Assembly: GCA_964511535.1 (NCBI GenBank) | Contig: CAZEFW010000035.1 | Location: 1-62,522, forward strand | Direction: 5' to 3' | Source of the DNA: CAZCFB01 sp964511535 | GTDB lineage: Bacteria; Myxococcota_A; Polyangia; GCA-2747355; CAZCFB01 | DNA: 62,522 bases | In this document: positions 47,171 through 55,911 of the stretch, piece after piece | How positions within the stretch are numbered: position 1 is the first letter of the stretch | Layout of the letters: each line of letters starts with the position of its first letter | Translations under genes and position numbers: made by a program | Notes under the pieces: model-generated | What the model saw: only the letters and a program-made list of their open reading frames with translations | What the model was told of the DNA's origin: nothing | Database searches by the model: none

Positions 47171-48613
47171 GTGGAGACCTCCGATCACAGGCGCGTGCTG
47201 AGCGTCGCCCTGGGGGAGTCGCGCTACGGGCTCGAGGCGGCGCGGGTGCTCGAGGTGGCCAGCGCTGCGGTGGTCACGGCGGTGCCAGGCGCGCCAGCCT
47301 TCGTCGCCGGGGTGGCGAGCCACCGGGGCAAGGTGGTGCCCGTGGTCGACCTGGCGGCGCGCCTCGGGCTCCCGCCCGGGACGGCCACGGCTGGGCAGAT
47401 CGTCCACGTGCGCGGCCCCGGAGGGGCGTGCGCGTTGATGGTGGACCGGGTGCTGGAGATGCTCGAGGTCGCTCCGGGGGATGTCTCCCCCGCGCCGGCG
47501 CTGCTCGGCGCCACCGACGCGCGGCTCCACGAGGGGATCGTCCGCGCGGGCGAGCACCTGGTGGCGCTGCTGGACCTGGACGAGGCGCTGGCGTTCGAGG
47601 TGCGCGAGGACCTGCTGGGGACCCTGGATGAGGCCGCCGCCGGGGCCGGGGAGCGTGCGGCCCGCGCGCGCGCCAGGGGCGAGCTCCATCTGGTGGTGGA
47701 GGTGGAGGACGCCCTGTTCTGCATCGCCGCGGCGGCCGTCGCGGAGGTGGGCGGCGGACAGAGCCTCGAGCCGCGGGAGGACCTGCCCGACTTCGTCCCC
47801 GGGCTGGTGGACCGGCGCGGCCGGGTCTACCCCGCCATCAGCCTCCGGCGCGCCCTGGGGCTGCAGGGCGAGGATGCCGGGCGCCTGCTGGTGCACTGCG
47901 CCGACAGCGAGGCGCCGTGCGCCCTGGCCGTGGACCGGCTGGTGGCGCTGGTGGAGGTGTCGCCCGATGAGCTCAAGGAGCCGCCGGAGCTGTTCAGCGG
48001 GGGCGCCGGGGGGAGCATCCAGAAGCTGGTGGTGCGGCCGGAAGATGAGCGGGTCATGGCGGTGCTGGAGCCGGGGCGGCTGCTCGAGGGGTACGAGATC
48101 TCCCCGGAGCCGGGAGAGCGAGAGGCAGAGATGGACCAGGATGCAGCGCGGCCAGACGAGGCCGATGAGCTCGAGTTGTTCGTCTTCCGGGCGGGTGAAC
48201 ACCTGTTGGCGCTCCGCGCCGAGCATGTGCGCGAGGTGGTGCGCAAGCCCCCGGTGTCGTGGGTGCCCTTCGCGCCGCCCCACGTGGCCGGCGTGTTTCA
48301 CCTGCGCGGCGAGGTGGTGCCGCTGCTGAACCTGCTTAAGCGCCTCGGCGACCCGGAGCCCGACCGCGAGCCCGCCACGCGGGTGCTGGTGATGAAGGTG
48401 GGAGACCACCGGCTGGGCCTGCTGGTGCATGAGCTGGTGGCGATCCGGCGCGTGCCGGCGGCCTCCATCTCTTCACCGCCGGCGGCCGTGCGGGGCATCG
48501 ACGGCGGCCTGCTCGAGGGCATCGCGCCTGCCGGTGAGGACGGCAGCGTCCTGGTGCTCGACCCCTCGCGGATCCAGGATGGAGAGCCGCCGGCGGCGGC
48601 GGCCGGGGAGTGA
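47171..48613 (+). CDS. Three-domain CheW scaffold protein
   Basis: 480 residues made of three CheW-like domains in tandem (about 7-150, 170-310, 335-475). Each shows the beta-barrel pattern with an RG(K/R/E)V-P-hydrophobic turn (SHRGKVVPVVDL, DRRGRVYPAISL, HLRGEVVPLLNL). CheW normally couples receptors to CheA as a single domain of about 150 residues. A three-domain version could change array geometry and may match the two-tipped receptor just upstream. It starts with GTG 4 bp after the receptor stop. No separate single-domain cheW is present in this cluster. Confidence 0.92.
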   Translation: METSDHRRVLSVALGESRYGLEAARVLEVASAAVVTAVPGAPAFVAGVASHRGKVVPVVDLAARLGLPPGTATAGQIVHVRGPGGACALMVDRVLEMLEVAPGDVSPAPALLGATDARLHEGIVRAGEHLVALLDLDEALAFEVREDLLGTLDEAAAGAGERAARARARGELHLVVEVEDALFCIAAAAVAEVGGGQSLEPREDLPDFVPGLVDRRGRVYPAISLRRALGLQGEDAGRLLVHCADSEAPCALAVDRLVALVEVSPDELKEPPELFSGGAGGSIQKLVVRPEDERVMAVLEPGRLLEGYEISPEPGEREAEMDQDAARPDEADELELFVFRAGEHLLALRAEHVREVVRKPPVSWVPFAPPHVAGVFHLRGEVVPLLNLLKRLGDPEPDREPATRVLVMKVGDHRLGLLVHELVAIRRVPAASISSPPAAVRGIDGGLLEGIAPAGEDGSVLVLDPSRIQDGEPPAAAAGE

Positions 48614-48624
48614 CCTGAGAGGCG

Positions 48625-49722
48625 ATGCCGCGCAAGGGGTCCATCCGGGTGGTGATCATCGAAGACTCGCGCCTGCTGGCCGGGCAGATGGAGCGTATCT
48701 TCAAGCGCGACCCGAGGCTCGAGGTGGTGGGGATCGCCCACCGCGGGGGGGAAGGGCGCCGCATGGTGCGCAGGCTCAAGCCTGACGTGGTCTCCCTCGA
48801 CGTACACATGCCCGGCATGGACGGCCTGACCTGCTTGCAGTACATCATGGCCGAGCAGCCCACCCCCTGCGTCATGGTCAGCGCCCTGACCGGCGAGAGC
48901 GCCATCGAGACCTACGAGGCCTTCGAGCTGGGCGCGGTGGACGTGATCCAGAAGCCCGCCGCGGATGACCCCACGGCCGTGGGCCAGTTCGAGCGGCGCC
49001 TGGTGGCCAAGGCCGTGCGCGCTAGCTACGCCGACCCGGCCAACCTCCGCCGCTACACGCCGCCCGAGGAGCGTCCCCCCGCCCAGGACAAGCAGCGCCC
49101 TGCCAGGCCGCATGCGGTGCCCACCGTGGCCCGCGAGCTGGTGGTCATGGGCGCGTCCACCGGCGGCCCGCGGGCGGTGATGGAGGTGCTCGGCAGGCTC
49201 CCGCCCGACCTGCAGGCCTCGGTGCTGGTGGTGCAGCACATGCCGGGCAGCTTCACCCCCTCGTTCGCCAGGCGGCTGGACGAGATCTGTGCGCTGCGGG
49301 TGAGCGAGGCCCGGGCCGGGGAGCGGCTGGAGGCCAGGCGGGTCTACCTTGCGCCGGGGGACTACCACCTGACGCTGCACGCCCCCGGCGCGGGCACCGG
49401 TGCGACCATCGTGCTGAGCAGGAACGCGGACGGCGAGTTCGTGGTGCCCTCCGTCAACCGGGCCATGAGCAGCGCGGTGGAGATCTTCGGCGAGCGCATG
49501 GTGGGGGTGATCCTCACCGGAATCGGCAACGACGGGGCCGACGCCATGGCGCAGGTGAGGGAGGCGGGCGGCGTGACCATCGCCGAGTCCGAGCTGTCCG
49601 CCACCATCTACGGCATGCCCCGGGCCGTGGTGGAGCGCGGCCTGGCGGATCATGTGCTGCCGGTGCGCAAGATCGCGGAGGCCATCATCGAGGCCCTGTC
49701 CGGGCTGGAGGCAGCGAAGTGA
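48625..49722 (+). CDS. cheB: Chemotaxis protein-glutamate methylesterase CheB
   Basis: 365 residues in full two-domain form. Receiver (about 8-125, phospho-Asp in VVSLDVHMPGMDG, Lys in IQKPA), linker, then methylesterase (about 170-360) with Ser in VMGASTGGP, His in VVQHMPGSF and Asp in GIGNDGADAM. It removes receptor methyl groups to reset adaptation when phosphorylated by CheA. A GAGAGG ribosome site precedes ATG 48625. It ends overlapping the HEAT-repeat gene (GTGA). Together with the CheR at 51644 it gives this cluster complete methylation adaptation, unlike the receiver-less CheB at 24994. Confidence 0.96.
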   Translation: MPRKGSIRVVIIEDSRLLAGQMERIFKRDPRLEVVGIAHRGGEGRRMVRRLKPDVVSLDVHMPGMDGLTCLQYIMAEQPTPCVMVSALTGESAIETYEAFELGAVDVIQKPAADDPTAVGQFERRLVAKAVRASYADPANLRRYTPPEERPPAQDKQRPARPHAVPTVARELVVMGASTGGPRAVMEVLGRLPPDLQASVLVVQHMPGSFTPSFARRLDEICALRVSEARAGERLEARRVYLAPGDYHLTLHAPGAGTGATIVLSRNADGEFVVPSVNRAMSSAVEIFGERMVGVILTGIGNDGADAMAQVREAGGVTIAESELSATIYGMPRAVVERGLADHVLPVRKIAEAIIEALSGLEAAK

Positions 49723-51650
49723 GCGACGCGGAGCTCCACAGCCTCATCGCGGCGCTGCGCCAGCCCGGGGCGCCGAACCGCGCCATCGCCGCCACCCAGG
49801 CGGGCGACCTCGGCCTCGAGTCGGCCATCCCCGCGCTGGTGGGCTGCCTGGCCGACGCCGACGTGGCGGTGGCCGAGGCCTCGGCCGAGGCGCTGGTCAT
49901 GCTGCGGAGCGCCGCGGTGGCCGCCGCCGTGGCGCCGCTGATCCGCAGCGAGGACCTCCCCGAGCGGAACCACGCGCTGGCCATCCTCGGGCGGCTGGGC
50001 CCGCTGGCCGGAGATGTGCTGGCCCCGCTGTGCTGCGACCCCGACCCCGACGTGCGCCTGTTCGCGGTGGAGACCCTGAGCGCCGGCGGAGTGACCGACC
50101 GGGCCGCAGAGCTCATCGAGCGGCTGGAGGATGACAACGTCAACGTGGCCACCGCGGCCGCCATCGGGCTCGGCCGGCTCGGGGACCGGCGGGCGGTGGG
50201 CCCCTTGCTGGGGCGCCTGGCGGGGGAGACCTGGATCAAGGTCGCGGCCATGCGCAGCCTCGCCGAGCTCGGCGGCCCGCAGGCGGAGACGGCGCTGGTG
50301 GGATTGCTCGAGGCGGAAGAGCCGCTGGTCAGCTTCTCGGCCGCCGAGGCCCTGGCGCTGGCCGGGACCGCGTCGTCGCTGCCGCCGCTGCGTGCGCTGC
50401 TGGAGCATGACCGGGCAGACCTGCGCGATGCGGCCGGCCGGGCGCTCGTGCGCATCCTGGCCCGTGAGGGGTTGCACCAGGAGGCGGCGGAGGTGATGGG
50501 CACCGAGACCATCCTGCGGCTGGCCCAGGGCGCCGACCGGGAGACCGCGGCCACCGCTGCGGAGATCCTGGCCAGGATGGAGGGCGAGCAGGTGGACGAG
50601 ATCATCGCCACCATGCTCCGGCGCCGGGCGCTGGACGTCCCCGCGCGGCTCCAGCAAGCCATCTGCGCGCGGAAGCCCTCGGGGAGCCGGCCGTTCATCG
50701 CGGTGCTGGACGATGAAGAGTGCTCCTACGCCGCGCGCGAGACCGCCATCCATGTGCTGCGCCGCCGCGGCACGCCGAGGGCCCTGGGCGCGCTCCGGGC
50801 GCACCTGAAGTACGGCGACCACGGCCTGCGGCCGACCCTGGTGCGCGCCCTGGGGAGCTTCGAGGGAGGCGCGGGCCTCGACGACATGGTGCAGGCCGTC
50901 GGCGACTCGGACGCGCTGGTGCGGCTGGCGGTGGCCGAGACCCTCGACCCGGCCCGCAGCGCCAGCGAGCGCGATGCCCTGACCGAGATGTTGGCCGACC
51001 GCGCCACCTCGGTGCGGCGGGCCGCGGTGGAGCAGCTGCGGCGCACGCTGGGGGAGCGCTCCCGCGAGAGCCTGCTCGGCATGCTCGGGCACCACAAGGG
51101 CCGGGTTCTTGAGTCGGTCATCCGCCTGCTGGGTGAGCAGCTCGACGGAGGCGTGGCGGCCAGGCTGATTGACCTGGGCCGGCAGCGGTCCGGCGACCGG
51201 ATCCTCGCCACGCTGGCCGCCACCCTGCTGGACGACGAGGGCCTGCTGAGCCCGGACCAGCGGGTGGAGGTCGAGGGGTGGCTCAGGGAGCTGTCGAGGC
51301 ACGCGGACGAGCAGGTGCGGGCCGCGGCCATGCGCTCGTTCCGCGGGCTCGACTCCGCGGCCGCCCGCGACGAGCTCCTCCACCGGCTGGAGAACGACGA
51401 CGCCCGGCAGGTGCGCTACGAGGCGGCGGTGTCCCTGGGCAGCCACCGCGATGAGCGGGTGGTGGAGGCGCTGCTGGCGCGGCTGGATGGAGCCGAGCCG
51501 TATGTGCAGGCGGCCATCCTCGAGGCCCTGGGCCAGCAGCGGGCGCCCGGCGCGCGGGCGGCGATGGCCCGCTTCGCCGGCGAGGGCCCCGAGGCGCTGG
51601 CCGACGTGGCGCGAGCATCGCTGGCGCGGCTGGAGGGGGAAGAATGCTGA
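49719..51650 (+). CDS. HEAT-repeat scaffold protein in chemosensory operon
   Basis: 643 residues composed almost wholly of HEAT-like helical pairs of about 31 residues (for example AIPALVGCLADADVAVAEAS, LAILGRLGPLAGDVLAPL, AVGPLLGRLAGETWIKVAAM). No enzymatic motif or signal peptide is seen. Such alpha-solenoids bind proteins. HEAT-repeat proteins are known in some myxobacterial chemosensory clusters, where one is a pathway partner. It is embedded between cheB and cheR with overlaps on both sides (GTGA at the start, 7 bp at the end), which argues for an integral role such as recruiting outputs or organising the array. Start codon GTG. Confidence 0.9.
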   Translation: MSDAELHSLIAALRQPGAPNRAIAATQAGDLGLESAIPALVGCLADADVAVAEASAEALVMLRSAAVAAAVAPLIRSEDLPERNHALAILGRLGPLAGDVLAPLCCDPDPDVRLFAVETLSAGGVTDRAAELIERLEDDNVNVATAAAIGLGRLGDRRAVGPLLGRLAGETWIKVAAMRSLAELGGPQAETALVGLLEAEEPLVSFSAAEALALAGTASSLPPLRALLEHDRADLRDAAGRALVRILAREGLHQEAAEVMGTETILRLAQGADRETAATAAEILARMEGEQVDEIIATMLRRRALDVPARLQQAICARKPSGSRPFIAVLDDEECSYAARETAIHVLRRRGTPRALGALRAHLKYGDHGLRPTLVRALGSFEGGAGLDDMVQAVGDSDALVRLAVAETLDPARSASERDALTEMLADRATSVRRAAVEQLRRTLGERSRESLLGMLGHHKGRVLESVIRLLGEQLDGGVAARLIDLGRQRSGDRILATLAATLLDDEGLLSPDQRVEVEGWLRELSRHADEQVRAAAMRSFRGLDSAAARDELLHRLENDDARQVRYEAAVSLGSHRDERVVEALLARLDGAEPYVQAAILEALGQQRAPGARAAMARFAGEGPEALADVARASLARLEGEEC

Positions 51651-52519
51651 TCACCGGCCGCGACATGGAGCTGCTGCGGGTCCACATGGAGCGGACCTGC
51701 GGCATCAGCCTCGAGGAGTCGAGGCGGGCTGCCCTGGAGACCTTCGCCCTCGAGCGCATGGAGGCCCTGGGCCTCGTCCGCTTCACCGACTACCTGCGGC
51801 TCATCACGCTGGTGAGCGATCCGCACGAGATGGGCCGACTGATCAACGCCCTGACGGTCAACGAGACCTTCTTCTTTCGTGACTATGTCCAGCTCACCGC
51901 CTTCGCCGAGCACGCCCTGCCGGAGCTGGTGGCGCGCAAGGAGCAGGCCGGCGTGCGCAGCCTGCGCCTGCTGAGCGCCGGGTGCGCCACCGGAGAGGAG
52001 GCGTACACCCTGGCCATCATCCTGCGGGAGATGATCCACGACGCGGACAGCTGGGACATCCGCGTGGAGGCCGTGGACATCGACACGCAGGTGCTGGACG
52101 CCGCCCGCGATGGGATCTACGGGCCGCGCTCCACCCGCGACGTGCCCATCTCCTTCCGGCTGGCGCACTTCGAGCCGGGGGAAGACGACGTCCTCACCGT
52201 GGCGGAGCCGGTGCGCCGCATGGTCCACTTCAGCTACGGCAACATCCACGACCCGCACGGCATGGCCCGCTTCGCCGGGCTGGACGCCGTGTTCTGCCGC
52301 AACGTGTTGATCTACTTCAGCGACGCCGCCCGGGTGCGCGCGCTGAACACATTCCACGACCTGATGCTGCCTGGCGCGTACATCTTCCTCGGGTACGCCG
52401 AGTCGGTCAGCCGCTTCTCTGGTGCGTTCGAGGTGCGGCGGCTGGGCGATTCCATCTGCCATCGCCGGCATACATTCGGGGCCCTGCCCGGCAGCCAGGT
52501 CAAGGAGCGCAAGCCATGA
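51644..52519 (+). CDS. cheR: Chemotaxis protein methyltransferase CheR
   Basis: 291 residues. The N-terminal helical domain (about 10-80) includes ALTVNETFFFRDYVQ, the usual receptor-recognition stretch. The SAM-binding motif is LLSAGCATGEEAYTLAI (about 109-125); the signature VFCRNVLIYFS lies near 221. It methylates receptor glutamates using S-adenosylmethionine. There is no TPR extension. It overlaps the HEAT gene by 7 bp and the following CheY gene by 4 bp (ATGA). It is only distantly similar to the orphan CheR at 24167, indicating separate origins of the two methylation pairs. Confidence 0.95.
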   Translation: MLITGRDMELLRVHMERTCGISLEESRRAALETFALERMEALGLVRFTDYLRLITLVSDPHEMGRLINALTVNETFFFRDYVQLTAFAEHALPELVARKEQAGVRSLRLLSAGCATGEEAYTLAIILREMIHDADSWDIRVEAVDIDTQVLDAARDGIYGPRSTRDVPISFRLAHFEPGEDDVLTVAEPVRRMVHFSYGNIHDPHGMARFAGLDAVFCRNVLIYFSDAARVRALNTFHDLMLPGAYIFLGYAESVSRFSGAFEVRRLGDSICHRRHTFGALPGSQVKERKP

Positions 52520-52893
52520 GCAAGAAGGTCCTCGTCGTCGACGACTCACGCCTGGCCCGGGATCTGTTGGCCTACATGGTCAAGGACGCGGGCTACGAGG
52601 TGGACACCGCGCCCGACGGCGCCGCGGCGCTGGAGCGGCTGGCGGCCGGCGGGTTCGCCCTGGCCCTGGTGGATCTGAACATGCCCGTCATGGATGGCTA
52701 CACGCTGATCCAGCGCGTGCGTCAGGCCGAGGCGCTCAGGGAGATGGCCCTGGTCATCGTGACCACCGAGGCCGAGGCCAAGGACCGCGACCGCGCCATC
52801 GACGCGGGGGCGGACCTCTACATGATCAAGCCCGTGCAGGAGGACGCGCTGCTGGCCAACGTCCGCATGCTCGTTGGAGGTCCCGATGAATGA
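52516..52893 (+). CDS. CheY-like single-domain response regulator
   Basis: 125 residues: receiver only. Acidic pocket LVVDDSRLARD, phospho-Asp in LALVDLNMPVMDG, Thr in VIVTTEAEA, Lys in MIKPV. It is encoded between cheR and cheA with overlaps of 4 and 8 bp. It is the probable phosphate acceptor of CheA in this pathway; the target it controls (motor, pilus or other) is not in the window. Position-wise this is the first of two CheY-type proteins in the operon; the other follows cheA. Confidence 0.93.
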   Translation: MSKKVLVVDDSRLARDLLAYMVKDAGYEVDTAPDGAAALERLAAGGFALALVDLNMPVMDGYTLIQRVRQAEALREMALVIVTTEAEAKDRDRAIDAGADLYMIKPVQEDALLANVRMLVGGPDE

Positions 52894-54892
52894 CAGGGAG
52901 CAGCTGAGGCTGTTTCAGCTCGAGGCGCAGGAGCACCTGCAGTCGCTCGAGGCCTGCGCCCTGGCCCTGGAGCGCGACCGGCAGGACCTGGACCAGGTGC
53001 GCCAGGCGTTTCAGCATGTCCACGCCATCAAGGGCGCCAGCGGTTACGTGGGGCTGGTGTCGGTGGGGCGGCTGAGCCACGCCATGGAGGAGCTGCTCAA
53101 GCAGGTCCGCGCCGGGGAGCTGGAGGTGACCGGTCGGATCATCGACGTCTTCTTGAGCGGGGTGGACCTGCTGCGGTCCTGCTGCGAGAACCTCGAGGAG
53201 CCGGAGCACGCCGCCGAGGACGTGGACCGGCTGGTGTCACTGCTGGAGGAGCGCGCGGCCGGCGAGGACCAGCCCGCGCCGGCGGAGGCCGCGCGAGAGG
53301 CACGCGACGAGGCCGAGGATGACAGCGGCCTGCTGGCAGCCTTCGCCGAGGCCGCGGGCCAGCACCTCGACGCCCTGCAGCGCGGCGCGCAGCGCCTGCG
53401 CGACGATGACGATCCATCCGGGGGGCTGCAGATCGTCCAGCGCGCGGCCGGCGTGTTCGCCGCGTCCGCCCGCTACGTGGGCGCCGGGGCCGTGGCGGAG
53501 GAGCTGGAGGGCCTGCGCGAGGCGGCCCTGGCCGGCGAGGGGGAGCAGGCGGGGCTCCCTGCGCTGGTGGGGCAGGCCACCGAGCGCATCGCCGAGCTGC
53601 TGGGGGCCCTCGACGCCCCGGCCGAGGCGCCGGCCGAGGAGGGCCCGGCCAGGCCAGCGGGCGCCCAGGAGGCGCGCGCCATGACCGGCGACGCGGCCAC
53701 CCTGCGCGTCTCCATGGCCAGCCTCGATCGGTTCGTCAACCTGGTGTCCGACCTGATCGTGGTGCGCAACAGCCTCGGGCACGCCGTGGAGGCGGCCGAG
53801 CTGGACGGCTGGACCGAGGGCGGCGGCCGCGTCGACGTGGTGACCGCGGCGCGCCAGCTGGACAAGCTCACCGCGGCCCTGCAGGCCCAGTCCATGGCGG
53901 TCCGCCTGGTGCCGGTGCGCAGCCTGCTGGTGCACTTCCAGCGGGTGGTGCGCGACCTGGCCCGCGCCGCGGACAAGGATATGGTGCTGGCCCTGGTGGG
54001 CGCGGACACCGAGGTGGACAAGAGCCTGTTCGAGCTGCTGCGCGATCCGCTGCTGCACCTGGTGCGCAACGCGGTGGCGCACGGGATAGAGTCGCCGGAG
54101 GAGCGGCGGGCGGCCGGCAAGGCCGCCAGGGGCCAGATCACCATCCGGGCCGAAAAGGAGGGGAGCCACCTCGCCGTCGCGGTCACCGACGACGGCCGGG
54201 GGCTGGACCCCGAGCGGGTTGCCGCAGCCGCGCTGCGCAACGGGGAGGCCACCCGGGCCGAGCTGGACCGCATGAGCGCGCGGGAGGTGGTGGACCTGAT
54301 CTTCCGCCCCGGCGTGACCACCGGCGAGACCGCAGACGGGATCTCCGGCCGGGGGGTCGGCCTGGACGCGGTGCTCAGCGGGGTCAAGCAGGTGGGCGGG
54401 AGCGTGCGCGTGGACTGGGAGCCCGGGCAGGGCACCTCCTTCCGCCTCACGCTGCCCCTGTCGCTGGCCACCGTGGACGCGGCCCTGGTCCGGGCGGCGG
54501 GGCAGCGGTTCGCCATCCCCACCACCTACCTCGAGGGCAGCCTGCGCGTGGCGCCGGAGCAGGTCTCCATGGTCGGCAGCACCCGCGCCATCGTCCACCG
54601 GGGCGAGCCGTTGCCGCTGCGCTCGCTGGCCGAGCTGGTGGAGGGGAGCCCCGCGGAGCTGGCCGACGCCGGAGACGCCGGCGCCATGACGGTGCTGCTG
54701 CTCGGCCTCGGCAGCCGGCAGCTGGCCCTGGCGGTCGACGCGCTGGAGGGGCAGCAGGAGCTGCTGGCGCGCCCCCTGTCGCCGGAGCTGCGGCGGCTGA
54801 GCCGGTACTCCGGAGCGAGCCTGATGGGCGACGGCTCGCTGGTTCTCATCATCGATCCACCCTGGCTGTTCGCCAGGCGAGAGCAGCAATGA
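52886..54892 (+). CDS. cheA: Chemotaxis histidine kinase CheA
   Basis: 668 residues. Hpt domain (about 1-105) with phospho-His46 in HVHAIKG. A second Hpt-like helical bundle (about 150-255) follows, in which the His-x-x-Lys-Gly motif is lost (QRAAGVFAASARY). Then a dimerisation domain, the HATPase (HLVRNAVAHGIE, DDGRGLD, GRGVGLDAV) and a CheW-like C-terminal domain. No CheY-binding P2 domain is obvious; the dead Hpt occupies its place. It autophosphorylates in response to receptor state. ATG 52886 has GGAGG 5 nt upstream. The distinct CheC and two CheY genes downstream suggest dephosphorylation and sink control. Confidence 0.95.
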   Translation: MNDREQLRLFQLEAQEHLQSLEACALALERDRQDLDQVRQAFQHVHAIKGASGYVGLVSVGRLSHAMEELLKQVRAGELEVTGRIIDVFLSGVDLLRSCCENLEEPEHAAEDVDRLVSLLEERAAGEDQPAPAEAAREARDEAEDDSGLLAAFAEAAGQHLDALQRGAQRLRDDDDPSGGLQIVQRAAGVFAASARYVGAGAVAEELEGLREAALAGEGEQAGLPALVGQATERIAELLGALDAPAEAPAEEGPARPAGAQEARAMTGDAATLRVSMASLDRFVNLVSDLIVVRNSLGHAVEAAELDGWTEGGGRVDVVTAARQLDKLTAALQAQSMAVRLVPVRSLLVHFQRVVRDLARAADKDMVLALVGADTEVDKSLFELLRDPLLHLVRNAVAHGIESPEERRAAGKAARGQITIRAEKEGSHLAVAVTDDGRGLDPERVAAAALRNGEATRAELDRMSAREVVDLIFRPGVTTGETADGISGRGVGLDAVLSGVKQVGGSVRVDWEPGQGTSFRLTLPLSLATVDAALVRAAGQRFAIPTTYLEGSLRVAPEQVSMVGSTRAIVHRGEPLPLRSLAELVEGSPAELADAGDAGAMTVLLLGLGSRQLALAVDALEGQQELLARPLSPELRRLSRYSGASLMGDGSLVLIIDPPWLFARREQQ

Positions 54893-54934
54893 CCACGCGC
54901 CCCTGCACGATGCCGGGGCGCCAGGAGATTTGAC

Positions 54935-55306
54935 ATGGAGAGGATCCTCATCATCGACGATTCGGCGTTCATCCGCAGCATCCACAAGAGGCTGGCGCAG
55001 GAGGCCGGCCTGGAGACCCTCGAGGCCGAGGGCGCCGCGTCGGCCATGGCGCTGGTCCGGTCCGCTGAGCCGTTCGAGGGGGTGCTGCTGGATCTGCTGA
55101 TGCCCGACGGCGACGGCATGGAGCTGCTGGCGCAGATGCGCGAGGAGCGGCCGACCCTGGCCGCTATCATCTGCTCTGCAGACAAGCAGCGGGCGCGCAA
55201 GCAGGACGCCAGCGAGCTGGGCGCGGTGTTCGTGCCGAAGCCGCTGGATGCGGAGCGGCTGCGCGCCGCGCTGGATGAGCTGGCCGCCGGGGGAGCGAGA
55301 GACTGA
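54935..55306 (+). CDS. CheY-like single-domain response regulator
   Basis: 123 residues, receiver only: LIIDDSAFIRS, phospho-Asp in VLLDLLMPDGDG, Ser at the Thr position in IICSADK, Lys in VPKPLD. It lies 42 bp after cheA with AGGAG upstream, and its stop shares one base with the CheC start (TGATG), so it is translationally coupled to a phosphatase. That pairing suggests it is the CheY dephosphorylated by CheC, or that it presents phospho-CheY to it. Confidence 0.93.
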   Translation: MERILIIDDSAFIRSIHKRLAQEAGLETLEAEGAASAMALVRSAEPFEGVLLDLLMPDGDGMELLAQMREERPTLAAIICSADKQRARKQDASELGAVFVPKPLDAERLRAALDELAAGGARD

Positions 55307-55911
55307 TGGTTGACGCGAAGCATATCGACATCCTCACCGAGGTGATCAACATCGGCGTCGGGGAGGCAGCCGAAGCCCTCAGCGAGCTGGTGGAGGACCG
55401 GGTGGAGCTGACGGTGCCCGAGCTGAAGACCATGGCCATCAGCGACTGCCCCGCCTACCTGGAGGATGAGGTGGACAGCTGGGGGGTGTTCACCAGCCAG
55501 CTGTTCGACGGAGACGTCAAGGGCAGAGCGTTGCTGGTGCTTTCGGAGGCCTGCTCGCTGGACCTGGTGTCGGTCCTGGCGGCGGGCGAGCCGCGGACCC
55601 TGAGCCTGACCGAGACCGCCAAGGCCACCCTGCAGGAGGTGGGCAATATCATCCTCGGCTCCTGCCTGTCGGTGTTCGGCAACATGCTGGACACGCGGCT
55701 CAGCCTGGCGGTGCCAGGGGTCACGGTGGCCACCTCCCGCGAGTTCTTCGGGAATGTGGCTGAGGAATTCGAAGATCTTGAGATGGCCATCGTGGTCAAG
55801 TCCGAGCTGAGCCTGGCGCAGCACCAGGTGCGCGGCGTGATCTTCGTGCTGCTCAGCTTCAACGACTTCGAGCTTGTGGTCCAGCAGGCGGAGCAGAGGT
55901 GGGCGCCATGA
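55306..55911 (+). CDS. cheC: CheC-family CheY-P phosphatase
   Basis: 201 residues with two pseudo-symmetric phosphatase helices, each with the E-x3-N core: LTEVINIGVGEAAEAL (about 10-25) and LQEVGNIILGSCL (about 106-118). Two active sites are typical of CheC rather than CheX. It removes phosphate from CheY. The gene overlaps the preceding CheY gene by 1 bp and the following kinase gene by 4 bp (ATGA). CheC often works with CheD, which is absent here. A role in adaptation or signal termination is likely. Confidence 0.9.
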   Translation: MVDAKHIDILTEVINIGVGEAAEALSELVEDRVELTVPELKTMAISDCPAYLEDEVDSWGVFTSQLFDGDVKGRALLVLSEACSLDLVSVLAAGEPRTLSLTETAKATLQEVGNIILGSCLSVFGNMLDTRLSLAVPGVTVATSREFFGNVAEEFEDLEMAIVVKSELSLAQHQVRGVIFVLLSFNDFELVVQQAEQRWAP

